64,000 nucleotides of DNA. It comes from Mycobacterium sp. E3251. GTDB lineage: Bacteria; Actinomycetota; Actinomycetes; Mycobacteriales; Mycobacteriaceae. Positions within the stretch are counted from its first letter, which is position 1. Each line of letters opens with the position of its first letter. Positions 25,681-33,643 of this stretch are shown one piece after another. Location of the stretch: NCBI RefSeq assembly GCF_001666835.1, contig NZ_LZJF01000122.1, positions 33,397 through 97,396 of the forward strand, in the 5' to 3' direction. Made by a program: the position numbers and the translations under genes. Below the pieces are notes generated by a model that was not told where the DNA came from, did no database searches, and was given only the letters and a program-made list of their open reading frames with translations.

Positions 25681-25833
25681 CGTTACCGGGACCCGCCAAG
25701 CGCATCGGCTCCCGGCGAGTGCTCAGGCCACGACCAGCGGTCATGCGTTTAGCATCGAGTCACGATCATGTGCGCCCCGCGCTGCGCGCCGACAGCCCCC
25801 GCGCGCTAACCGGGCACGAATAGAAGGTCGAGT

Positions 25834-27201
25834 ATGCGCCCATACCACGTTGCAATCGTCGGCTCCGGACCGTCGGGATTCTTCGCCGCGTCATCCTTGC
25901 TGAAGGCGGCCGATGCGTCCGAGGACATCGATGTGGCCGTCGACATGCTGGAAATGCTGCCCACCCCGTGGGGGCTGGTGCGCTCCGGCGTCGCACCCGA
26001 CCATCCGAAGATCAAGTCGATCAGCAAGCAGTTCGAAAAGACCGCCGAAGATCCCCGCTTCCGGTTCTTCGGCAACGTGGTGGTCGGTGAGCACGTGCAG
26101 TCCAGTGAGCTGGCCGAACGCTACGACGCCGTCGTCTATGCCGTCGGTGCGCAGTCCGACCGCGCGCTCAACATCCCCGGGGAGGAGCTGCCGGGCAGTG
26201 TCGCCGCCGTCGACTTCGTCGGCTGGTACAACGCGCATCCCAGCTTCGAGGAGGCGACGCCCGACCTTTCGGGCGCCCGCGCCGTGGTGGTCGGCAACGG
26301 CAACGTTGCACTCGACGTGGCACGCATCCTGGTCACCGATCCCGACGTGCTGGGCGCCACCGACATCGCCGATCACGCGCTCGAGTCACTGCGGCCGTGC
26401 GGCGTCGAGGAAGTGGTGGTCCTCGGCCGGCGCGGACCCCTGCAAACCGCCTTCACCACCCTCGAACTGCGTGAGCTGGGAGACCTCGAAGGCGTCGACG
26501 TGATCGTCGATCCCGCCCAGCTGGAGGGCATCACCGACGAGGACGCCGCCGCGGCCGGCAAGACGGCCAAGCAGAACATCAACGTGCTCCGTGGCTATGC
26601 ACAGCGCGAGCCGCGCCCCGGTCACCGCCGGATCGTGCTGCGTTTCATGACCTCGCCCATCGAGATCAAGGGCGAGGACAGGGTGGAGCGGATCGTGCTG
26701 GGCCGCAACGAACTGGTGACCGACGAGAACGGGCGGGTGTCGGCGAAGGACACGGGCGAGCGCGAGGAGTTGCCGGTTCAGCTGGTGGTGCGGTCGGTCG
26801 GCTACCGCGGTGTGCCGACACCGGGGCTGCCGTTCGACGAGAAGACGGCGACGATCCCCAACGCCGCGGGCCGGGTGGAGGGTAGCCGCAACGAATACGT
26901 CGTCGGTTGGATCAAGCGCGGGCCGACCGGTGTCATCGGCACCAATAAGAAGGACTCCCAGGACACGGTCGACACCCTGCTCGCCGACCTGGACCGCGCG
27001 AAAGAAGGCGGCATGGCCGAGTTCCCCGAGGACCACGCCGACAAGTTGGCCGAGTGGCTCGCCTCACGCCAGCCCAAGCTGGTGACCTCGGCGCACTGGG
27101 AGATCATCGACCGCCATGAGCGGGCGGCCGGCGAGCCGCACGGCCGCCCCCGCGTCAAGCTGCCCAACCTGGCCGAGCTGCTGCGGATCAGCCACGGCTG
27201 A
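25834..27201 (+). CDS. fprA: NADPH-ferredoxin/adrenodoxin oxidoreductase FprA
   Basis: An FAD enzyme that passes electrons from NADPH to ferredoxins, for example to cytochromes P450. The FAD-binding GSGPSG lies at residues 10-15, followed by TPWGLVRSGVAPDHPKIK; the NADPH-binding fold starts VVGNGNVALDVARIL (about 151-165). The C-terminus contains YVVGWIKRGPTGVIGTNK, a strong family signature. Length 455 matches the M. tuberculosis enzyme. Its stop abuts the convergent globin stop inside TGATCA. Confidence 0.96.
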   Translation: MRPYHVAIVGSGPSGFFAASSLLKAADASEDIDVAVDMLEMLPTPWGLVRSGVAPDHPKIKSISKQFEKTAEDPRFRFFGNVVVGEHVQSSELAERYDAVVYAVGAQSDRALNIPGEELPGSVAAVDFVGWYNAHPSFEEATPDLSGARAVVVGNGNVALDVARILVTDPDVLGATDIADHALESLRPCGVEEVVVLGRRGPLQTAFTTLELRELGDLEGVDVIVDPAQLEGITDEDAAAAGKTAKQNINVLRGYAQREPRPGHRRIVLRFMTSPIEIKGEDRVERIVLGRNELVTDENGRVSAKDTGEREELPVQLVVRSVGYRGVPTPGLPFDEKTATIPNAAGRVEGSRNEYVVGWIKRGPTGVIGTNKKDSQDTVDTLLADLDRAKEGGMAEFPEDHADKLAEWLASRQPKLVTSAHWEIIDRHERAAGEPHGRPRVKLPNLAELLRISHG

Positions 27202-27624
27202 TCAGGGGGCGACGGTGGCGAGCAGTTCGGGCGCATCGAGTCCGGTCAGCCGGCGGTGCATGGCCCAGGCGATCCTGGCGGCCTGAACCTTCGCCCGGTC
27301 CGCGGCCGGTCCGCGGTACATGTCGTCGACCGTGTCGTGCCAGATGGTGAGCCACCGCAGGAAGTGACGGTTGGACAGCGGGGTGCGCCGGTGAATGTCC
27401 CGGTGCGCCTGCAGCGCGCTACCGCGGTAGCGGCCCGCGCGAAACAACACGGTCTCCCAGAAATCGCACATCGTCGGCACGTGCGCGTCCAACCCGACGG
27501 CGCGCAGTCCGGCGAACGGCTCGGCCAAAACCTCGTCATTCAGCGCCCGCCCATAAAAGCGGCGCAGCAACGCCTCCACGTCGGCGCGGTCGGTCAGATC
27601 CGCACTCGCTTCAGCCATCGCCAC
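27202..27624 (-). CDS. Group III truncated haemoglobin
   Basis: A 140-residue 2-on-2 globin. Group III features visible: FYGRAL with the B10-type Tyr24, PTMCDFWETVLF, GRYRGSALQAH with the distal-side His74, and RHFLRWLTIW with the proximal His87 before Trp. M. tuberculosis has only groups I and II, while some other mycobacteria carry this third type. It lies 9 bases after a universal stress gene on the same strand, and opposite an NO reductase across the divergent promoter, so NO or O2 chemistry is likely. The start is GTG 27624 or ATG 27618. Confidence 0.83.
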   Translation of the reverse strand: MAMAEASADLTDRADVEALLRRFYGRALNDEVLAEPFAGLRAVGLDAHVPTMCDFWETVLFRAGRYRGSALQAHRDIHRRTPLSNRHFLRWLTIWHDTVDDMYRGPAADRAKVQAARIAWAMHRRLTGLDAPELLATVAP

Positions 27625-27633
27625 ACCCCACCC

Positions 27634-28419
27634 TCATAAGTTGCTGCACCGGATCACCAGCACGGAATGCGCCGCGTTGCAGGCCTGCTCAGCGGCATGA
27701 GAGTCGGTGACCAGCAACTGGCCCGCTTCGGAGTGGGCGCGGATGTATTGCTCCACACTGCCCCGCACGATCGCGGACTCCACCCGGACGTCGGGATACA
27801 GCCGCGTCCACCGCCCAAGTCGTCGACTCAATTGCGCTTGCGCCGAACGCGTTCCATCGTGCGCGTCCTCGGGGCATACCCAGAGCGCGTGCAGTGTGGC
27901 TCCGCGCAGCCTGGCCTCGTCGAACGCGTGCCGCAGCACCATGCCGTTGTCGACGTCGACCACGACGCTGTCGACCTTCGGGGGTGTCGACCGTCTCGCA
28001 GGCTGATGGATCACGGCCAGCGGGCACCGGGCAGAGCGGGCCAAGGAGGTTGCTACGGAGGGTTCGCCATGGCAGGCATGGTTCAGCCCGATGGAACCGA
28101 TACACATCATGGCCGCCGACCTCGACTCCTCGGTCAGCTTGGTCAGCGGCCTCCCGCAAACGATCTCGGTTTCGACCTGGACGGGAACGCCGGTGGCGTC
28201 GACGGACCGATGGGCTTCGGCAAGCGCCGTCCGTGCTGCGGCGAGGCGCGTCTCGCACGCGTGCGCGCTGGAGGCGTCCTGCGGATCGACGACGTAGATC
28301 AACCGCATTGGGATGTTCCGGCTGGCCGCCTCATCGAGGGCCCACAGTGCCGCCTGCGTCGCCGCCCTCGATCCGTCCACCCCTACGACGACCGCCGGAC
28401 CTGGATGGCTATTGCTCAT
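27634..28419 (-). CDS. Degenerate tandem universal stress protein
   Basis: A 261-residue double-Usp protein. Domain 1 begins VVVGVDGSRAATQAALWA, but its ATP loop is altered (SIGLNHACHGEPSVATSLARSA) and lacks the usual G-2x-G-9x-G. Domain 2 (from about residue 150) begins VDSVVVDVDNG and ends in a shortened VTDSHAAEQACNAAHSVLVIRC without any nucleotide loop. It is thus likely a non-ATP-binding signalling or partner protein, resembling Rv2028c of the DosR regulon. Transcribed divergently from the NO reductase. Confidence 0.82.
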   Translation of the reverse strand: MSNSHPGPAVVVGVDGSRAATQAALWALDEAASRNIPMRLIYVVDPQDASSAHACETRLAAARTALAEAHRSVDATGVPVQVETEIVCGRPLTKLTEESRSAAMMCIGSIGLNHACHGEPSVATSLARSARCPLAVIHQPARRSTPPKVDSVVVDVDNGMVLRHAFDEARLRGATLHALWVCPEDAHDGTRSAQAQLSRRLGRWTRLYPDVRVESAIVRGSVEQYIRAHSEAGQLLVTDSHAAEQACNAAHSVLVIRCSNL

Positions 28420-28499
28420 CGCGGTCTCCTCTGCTGAGCTGTACGCGGGGAACTTTCACGTCGCTCAGCCACGACGGTATGGCCGGGAACGTCTCTGCC

Positions 28500-28519
28500 C
28501 CAGGGGCATTGGTCCCGAA
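28500..28519. promoter_or_regulatory. DosR-box-like palindrome 1
   Basis: This 20-mer matches the DosR consensus TTSGGGACTWWAGTCCCSAA at 14 positions, including a full GGG-N-C left core and GTCCCGAA right half. It lies midway between the divergent universal stress gene (start 28419) and NO reductase gene (start 28614), so it could serve both. Confidence 0.5.
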
Positions 28520-28520
28520 A

Positions 28521-28540
28521 TCGAGGCCATTGGCCCCTGG
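28521..28540. promoter_or_regulatory. DosR-box-like palindrome 2
   Basis: Immediately after box 1, a second partial match (11 of 20) keeps the ATTGGNCCC core. The two boxes are also tied by an inverted repeat (CCCAGGGGC at 28499-28507 with GCCCCTGGG at 28533-28541). Paired boxes are common in strongly DosR-induced promoters. Confidence 0.35.
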
Positions 28541-28613
28541 GACCAGCGGCGGCGGGAATTGGCGTTCCCACCGCGATGACAAGCGAACACGCTTGAAGAC
28601 GGGAGACCCGCAG

Positions 28614-30938
28614 ATGGCCGCTCAACAGACCGCTCGACCGACTTCCTCGCAGCCGCTGGTCGGCAAAGGCTGGATTCAGGGCGTCGCCCTGGTGATGATC
28701 TTCGGCTTCCTGGTCATGGGCATCCTGGCCTACCGCACGTACTCGGCGTCGATGCCGATGCCGGACAAGGTCGTCAACGAGTCGGGCCAGCTGCTGTTCA
28801 CCGGCGACGACATCACCCGGGGGCAGGAGCTCTACCAGACGCGCGGCCTCATGGAATACGGCTCGGTGCTGGGGCATGGCGCCTACCTGGGGCCCGACTA
28901 CACCGCGGAGTACCTGCGAATGGCGACGCAGGACGTGGGCGATCAGCTACGGGCGCAGGGGGTCGCCGATCCGCGTGACCGGGTGGTCACCGAATTCCGC
29001 ACCAACCGCTACAACGGCAACACCAAGACGTTGGTGTTCACCGACCGGCAGGCCGCGGCGTTCGAGCACATTCAGCGCCACTACGCCGCTTTCTTCGGCG
29101 AGAACTCGACGAAATACGGGCTACTGCCCCAGATGATCACCGACAAGGCGCAGATCCACGACCTGACGGCGTTCTTCGCATGGACGGCCTGGGCGGGGGC
29201 GGCCGAACGCCCCGGCCACAAGTACAGCTACACCAACAACTGGCCGGCCGAATCGCGCGTCGACAACGGGCCCACCGCGCCGGTGATCGTGTGGTCGGCG
29301 CTGTCGCTGATCGCGCTGCTGGGTGGCATCGGCGTCATGTTCGCGGTCTACGGGCGCTGGAGCCAGAAGGTCGGCTGGCACGGGGCGGAGTCGTCCACGC
29401 TGTCCTTCCGCCAGCCCGGCGAAGTGAGCCTGACGCCCGCGCAGCGGGCCACGATCTGGTTCTTCGCGATCGTGTCGGTGTTGTTCCTGGCGCAGACGCT
29501 GTTGGGCGCGGCGGCCGAGCATTACCGGGCCGACCTGTCGAACTTTTTCGGGCTGGATCTGGCCCGCGTGCTGCCCTACAACCTCGCCCGCACCTGGCAT
29601 GTGCAACTGTCGCTGTTCTGGACCGCGGCGGCTTTCCTGGCCGGTGGCATTTTCCTGGTGCCGTTCATCGCCCGCCGCGAACCGCGCCGTCAGGGCTTGC
29701 TGGCCTACGTGTTGCTGGGCGCGGTCGCGGTAGTGGTGTTCGGATCGCTGATCTGCGAGGCACTCTCGATCTACGGAGTGATCCCGCACGGGCTGCTGTC
29801 CCAGCAGTGGGAGTATCTCGACCTGCCGCGGCTGTTTCAGATCCTGCTGATCATCGGCATGTTCGTGTGGATTGCGATCATCTTCCGGGGCATGCGCGCG
29901 CGCCTCAAAGGCGAATCGAAGATGAACATGCCGTGGTTGTTCTTCTTCTCCGGGCTGGCGATCCCGGCGTTCTACACCGTCGGGCTATTGGCCAGCAGCG
30001 GCACGCATTACACCGTCGCCGAATTCTGGCGGTTCTGGGTGGTGCACCTGTGGGTCGAGGACTTCCTCGAGCTGTTCACCACGGTGATGGTGGCCTACAT
30101 GTTCGTGTTGCTCGGCGTGGTGCGCGAACGGATCGCGCTGGGCGTGATCTTTCTCGACGTAATCCTGTATTCCGCGGGCGGGGTCATCGGCACCATGCAC
30201 CACCTGTACTTCTCCGGCACCCCGGTGGAACACATGGCGCTTGGCGCGTTCTTCTCGGCGGCAGAGGTCATTCCGTTGACCTTCCTCACCGTCGAGGCAT
30301 GGGCGTTCCTGCAGCTGGGTTCGCGACAGCAGTCGGGTGACGCCAAACCCTTCCCGCATCGCTGGGCGGTCATGTTTCTGGTCGCCGTCGGATTCTGGAA
30401 CTTCCTGGGCGCAGGCATCTTCGGCTTCCTGATCAACCTGCCGATCGTGTCCTACTACCAGATCGGCACCGCACTGACCGCCAACCATGCCCACGGCGCG
30501 ATGATGGGGGTCTACGGCATGCTCGCCGTCGGCCTGGCCATGTTCGCGTTCCGCTACGTGATCCCGGCCGACAAGTGGCCGGAGAAGTTGGCGCGAACCT
30601 CGTTCTGGTGCATGAACATCGGCCTCGCCTGGATGGTGTTCGTGACCCTGCTGCCGCTCGGCGTCCTGCAGCTCTACCACTCGGTCAACGACGGCTACTT
30701 CGAGGCGCGCTCCCTGGGCTACATCACCAGGCCCGGCAACGCCGTCCTGGAATGGCTCCGGCTGCCCGGCGACCTCATCCTGATCGTCGGCGGCGTGCTG
30801 CCGTTCGTCTGGATCGCCTGGACCGCGCTGCGGCATTTCCGGACGGGCTCGACGGTTCAGGAGTTGCCCGAACATCCGTTGTACGTCGAAGCCCCGACCG
30901 AGCCGGACACCAGTGCCGCGGTGTCGGCGAAGGACTGA
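28614..30938 (+). CDS. Quinol-dependent nitric oxide reductase (qNOR, NorB/NorZ type)
   Basis: A 774-residue single-subunit NO reductase that reduces NO to N2O with quinol. The N-terminal part (TM1 about residues 20-42, then a periplasmic domain with LLFTGDDITRGQELYQ) corresponds to the fused NorC-like region and lacks a CxxCH haem site, as in qNORs. The heme-copper-type core has about 12 helices with likely ligands His329 (TWHVQLSLFW), His478 (VVHLWVED), His529-His530 (MHHLYFSG) and His625/His627 (NHAHGAMMG). The ATG at 28614 has GGGAG eight bases upstream; a longer reading to 27894 is antisense to the stress gene. Confidence 0.93.
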   Translation: MAAQQTARPTSSQPLVGKGWIQGVALVMIFGFLVMGILAYRTYSASMPMPDKVVNESGQLLFTGDDITRGQELYQTRGLMEYGSVLGHGAYLGPDYTAEYLRMATQDVGDQLRAQGVADPRDRVVTEFRTNRYNGNTKTLVFTDRQAAAFEHIQRHYAAFFGENSTKYGLLPQMITDKAQIHDLTAFFAWTAWAGAAERPGHKYSYTNNWPAESRVDNGPTAPVIVWSALSLIALLGGIGVMFAVYGRWSQKVGWHGAESSTLSFRQPGEVSLTPAQRATIWFFAIVSVLFLAQTLLGAAAEHYRADLSNFFGLDLARVLPYNLARTWHVQLSLFWTAAAFLAGGIFLVPFIARREPRRQGLLAYVLLGAVAVVVFGSLICEALSIYGVIPHGLLSQQWEYLDLPRLFQILLIIGMFVWIAIIFRGMRARLKGESKMNMPWLFFFSGLAIPAFYTVGLLASSGTHYTVAEFWRFWVVHLWVEDFLELFTTVMVAYMFVLLGVVRERIALGVIFLDVILYSAGGVIGTMHHLYFSGTPVEHMALGAFFSAAEVIPLTFLTVEAWAFLQLGSRQQSGDAKPFPHRWAVMFLVAVGFWNFLGAGIFGFLINLPIVSYYQIGTALTANHAHGAMMGVYGMLAVGLAMFAFRYVIPADKWPEKLARTSFWCMNIGLAWMVFVTLLPLGVLQLYHSVNDGYFEARSLGYITRPGNAVLEWLRLPGDLILIVGGVLPFVWIAWTALRHFRTGSTVQELPEHPLYVEAPTEPDTSAAVSAKD

Positions 30939-30941
30939 GCG

Positions 30942-31568
30942 GTGACTCAACCGGCCGCCTCCGTTTGGCTGATCGCCGGCTATTCCCTTGCCCTGCTGGC
31001 CGTCGGCTGGAGTTTCGACTCGATGGCCCGGCGGGCGTCGGCGCGCGCGGCCCGTTGGCGCACAGGCCAATTCACCTACCGGCCCGATCATGACGCCTGG
31101 GTGTGCCCGCAGGACCACTGGTTGTGGCCGACTTCGTTCGATCCGCGGCACCGGGTCATGCGATATCGCGCCCAACCGGTGGTGTGTAACAGCTGTCCCG
31201 TCAAGTCCAGCTGTACGACGTCCGATCACGGCCGGGAGATCAGCCGCGAGGTGGACCCTTGGCCGCACTCGGACGCTGGGCGGTTCCACCGCGGGATCGC
31301 CTGCTGCGTGGCCGCCTTCGGAATCGTGTTGCCGCTGGCCATGTTGGTCGCCAATCACTCGGGCGCCGACGTGTTGGTATTGACGGGCACCATCGGGGTT
31401 GTCGCACTGCTCGGCCTGCCGCTGGTCCGCCACCTGTGGAACACCCCGTCCAATGCGCCGGAGCACCTTCCCCACCGCACCGCGCTCGAAGACCAGGCGG
31501 CCGCGGCGATCGACAGGTATTCCACTCGCTGGGGCGGCTGGGAAAGCAAGGAGGGCAAGGCAACATGA
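30942..31568 (+). CDS. Cys-rich membrane protein with transposase-like zinc motif
   Basis: A 208-residue protein with an N-terminal transmembrane helix (about residues 8-26), a cytosolic Cys segment, and two C-terminal helices (about 118-137 and 142-163). The Cys segment contains CPQDH (Cys55) and VCNSCPVKSSCTTSDHGREISR (Cys82, Cys85, Cys91), a pattern I know from the C-terminal zinc region of IS1182-type transposases. It starts 3 bases after the NO reductase and overlaps the slipin gene by ATGA, so it belongs to the NO operon. It may bind a metal; its role is unknown. Confidence 0.7.
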   Translation: MTQPAASVWLIAGYSLALLAVGWSFDSMARRASARAARWRTGQFTYRPDHDAWVCPQDHWLWPTSFDPRHRVMRYRAQPVVCNSCPVKSSCTTSDHGREISREVDPWPHSDAGRFHRGIACCVAAFGIVLPLAMLVANHSGADVLVLTGTIGVVALLGLPLVRHLWNTPSNAPEHLPHRTALEDQAAAAIDRYSTRWGGWESKEGKAT

Positions 31569-32359
31569 CCACGGTTGTGATCGTCGTCGTCGCTGGGATT
31601 GTCACGCTTGCCGTGCTCGCGAGGTGGTCGCTGGCCGTGCTGCGCGAATACGAACGCGGAATCGTCTTCCGGATGGGGCATGTGCGCCCGCTCTACGGTC
31701 CCGGGCTTCGTGTCCTCATCCCCTTCCTGGACAAGATGATCCGCGTCGACCAGCGGTTGGTGACGCTCACCATTCCGCCGCAGGAGGTGATCACCCGCGA
31801 CAACGTGCCGGCCCGGGTCAACGCCGTCGTCATGTTCCAGGTGATGGAGCCGCTGAAAGCGATTCTGGCGGTGGAGAACTACGCGGTGGCGACCTCCCAG
31901 ATCGCCCAGACCACGCTGCGTTCGCTGCTCGGCCGGGCGGACTTGGACACCCTGCTGGCACACCGGGAGGACCTCAACAGCGACCTGCGCACGATCATCG
32001 AAAAGCAGACCGAACCTTGGGGAGTGCAAGTCCGCGTCGTGGAGATCAAAGACGTCGAGATTCCCGAGTCGATGCAGCGGGCGATGGCCCGCGAAGCGGA
32101 GGCCGAACGGGAACGCCGCGCGAAAGTCATCAACGCCCGCGGGGAACTGCAGGCCTCCGAAGAGCTACGTGAAGCGGCGGAGACGCTCTCGAAGAGCCCC
32201 GCCTCGCTGCAATTGCGTTACCTGCAAACGCTGTTGGAACTGGGGGCAGACCAGAATTCGACCGTCGTCTTCCCGCTGCCGGTGGACATCATCACGCCGT
32301 TCTTGCGACACCCCGAGGCGCTACAGGGCATCGTCGACAACTTCAACAATCGCCGGTGA
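31565..32359 (+). CDS. SPFH/stomatin-like slipin
   Basis: A 264-residue membrane-scaffold protein. One N-terminal hydrophobic segment (residues 1-20) is followed by the SPFH domain (REYERGIVFRMGHV, GPGLRVLIPF, RVDQRLVTLTIPPQEVITRDN) and an Ala/Glu/Arg-rich coiled coil (AREAEAERERRAKVINARGE). Slipins organise membrane complexes and often sit beside proteases or redox enzymes. The ATGA overlap with the upstream gene shows coupling to the NO reductase operon. Confidence 0.9.
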   Translation: MTTVVIVVVAGIVTLAVLARWSLAVLREYERGIVFRMGHVRPLYGPGLRVLIPFLDKMIRVDQRLVTLTIPPQEVITRDNVPARVNAVVMFQVMEPLKAILAVENYAVATSQIAQTTLRSLLGRADLDTLLAHREDLNSDLRTIIEKQTEPWGVQVRVVEIKDVEIPESMQRAMAREAEAERERRAKVINARGELQASEELREAAETLSKSPASLQLRYLQTLLELGADQNSTVVFPLPVDIITPFLRHPEALQGIVDNFNNRR

Positions 32360-32407
32360 CAGGCGAGCGCCACTTGCGGTGATGGCGCGCCCGCCCGTCG
32401 TACGGAG

Positions 32408-32737
32408 CTATACCGGGGGCGGCTCGGACGGTGCGAACCGCCAGTTGTCCGGATTCTTCGGCGAGTACACCACCGGAAACAACTGGCCCATGGTGGGCCA
32501 CTGCTCGACGTCGACGGCCATGCGCTGATACACGGCGTGTTCGCTGACGGTGGGCCCGTTGATCACGCCGGATATCGTGACGAACTGTTCACCGGTGGCG
32601 TCCGGGCGTGGACTCACACCGGTGACCAGCAACGTACCGTTCAGCACATCGCCGCGGGGGCCGCGCGGCAGGAACCGCTGGGCTAGAGCGACCGCCAAGA
32701 CGGCCACCAACAGGAACAGCACGCCGAATTCCCACAC
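32408..32737 (-). CDS. Hypothetical membrane-anchored protein (109 aa)
   Basis: The N-terminus VWEFGVLFLLVAVLAVALAQR is a single transmembrane anchor, followed by a soluble beta-rich domain (GTLLVTGVSPRPD, QFVTISGVINGPTVSEHAVYQRM, PVVYSPKNPDNW). GTG 32737 is the first good start. It is divergent from hisN with a 33-base gap. No characterised family is recognised, but the sequence looks conserved in type with mycobacterial hypothetical proteins. Confidence 0.65.
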   Translation of the reverse strand: MWEFGVLFLLVAVLAVALAQRFLPRGPRGDVLNGTLLVTGVSPRPDATGEQFVTISGVINGPTVSEHAVYQRMAVDVEQWPTMGQLFPVVYSPKNPDNWRFAPSEPPPV

Positions 32738-32770
32738 GCCGCCATGGTAGGGCCGTGATAGGACTGCGTC

Positions 32771-33559
32771 ATGAGCCGGGACGATCTGACGTTGGCGCTG
32801 ACGCTGGCCGACCGCGCCGACACGCTGACGTCGGCGCGGTTCGGAGCCCTCGACCTGCGCGTTGACACCAAGCCGGACCTGACCCCGGTCACCGACGCCG
32901 ACCGCGCGGTGGAGACCGAGCTGCGGGAGACGCTGGGCCGCGAGCGGCCGCACGACAGCATCGTCGGCGAGGAGTTCGGCGGAACCACCACTTTCACCGG
33001 GCGCCAGTGGATCATCGACCCCATCGACGGCACCAAGAACTTCGTGCGCGGCGTGCCGGTCTGGGCCAGTCTCATCGCACTGCTCGAAGATGGTGTGCCC
33101 ACGGTCGGCGTCGTCAGCGCCCCCGCCCTGCAGCGCCGGTGGTGGGCGGCGGACGGCGAGGGCGCCTTCGTCGCGGTCAACGGCGCGCCGCCCCGCCGGC
33201 TCTCGGTTTCGTCTGTCACACAATTGGATTCGGCCAGCCTGTCGTTCTCCAGCCTGTCCGGTTGGGCGCAACGTGGCCTACGGGAACGCTTCATCTCGCT
33301 GACCGACGCCGTGTGGCGGGTGCGCGCCTTCGGCGATTTCCTCTCCTATTGCCTGGTGGCCGAGGGGGCGATCGACATCGCCACCGAACCGGAGGTGTCC
33401 GTCTGGGACCTCGCGGCCCTCGACATCCTGGTGCGCGAGGCGGGCGGGACGCTCACCGGCCTGGACGGCGTCGCGGGGCCGCACCGCGGCAGCGCGGTGG
33501 CAACCAACGGGCCGCTGCACGAACTCGTACTTCGCGCTCTCGATGCCGGCGGTCTGTGA
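32771..33559 (+). CDS. hisN: Inositol-monophosphatase family phosphatase (HisN-like histidinol phosphatase)
   Basis: A 262-residue Mg2+-dependent phosphatase. Metal-site motifs are GEEFGG (about residues 66-71), [15 protein letters not shown] (about 78-92) and the C-terminal [15 protein letters not shown] (about 212-226). In M. tuberculosis the homologue at this position (Rv3137) is assigned to histidinol-phosphate phosphatase. AGGA lies about 9 bases before ATG 32771. The inositol-phosphatase alternative cannot be excluded from sequence alone. Confidence 0.88.
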   Translation: MSRDDLTLALTLADRADTLTSARFGALDLRVDTKPDLTPVTDADRAVETELRETLGRERPHDSIVGEEFGGTTTFTGRQWIIDPIDGTKNFVRGVPVWASLIALLEDGVPTVGVVSAPALQRRWWAADGEGAFVAVNGAPPRRLSVSSVTQLDSASLSFSSLSGWAQRGLRERFISLTDAVWRVRAFGDFLSYCLVAEGAIDIATEPEVSVWDLAALDILVREAGGTLTGLDGVAGPHRGSAVATNGPLHELVLRALDAGGL

Positions 33560-33583
33560 ATTAGTTAACAACTGTTCTCTGTT

Positions 33584-33603
33584 ATCTTACTCCGGAGTAA
33601 GAT
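33584..33603. promoter_or_regulatory. Perfect 20-bp palindromic operator upstream of fadE24
   Basis: ATCTTACTCCGGAGTAAGAT is a perfect 20-bp inverted repeat lying 40 bases before the fadE24 start. Its form (TTACTxxxxAGTAA) is typical of TetR-family operators near fatty-acid degradation genes. No -35/-10 pair is clear, but its position would overlap a promoter. Confidence 0.65.
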
Positions 33604-33643
33604 AGGCTTATTCGCACTGCCCCGACTACTACAGGCTGCCGAC

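Noticed and set aside
27894..28613. Upstream extension of the NO reductase frame
   Set aside because: It lies antisense to the universal stress gene and across the divergent promoter; ATG 28614 has a good ribosome-binding site and begins the family sequence.
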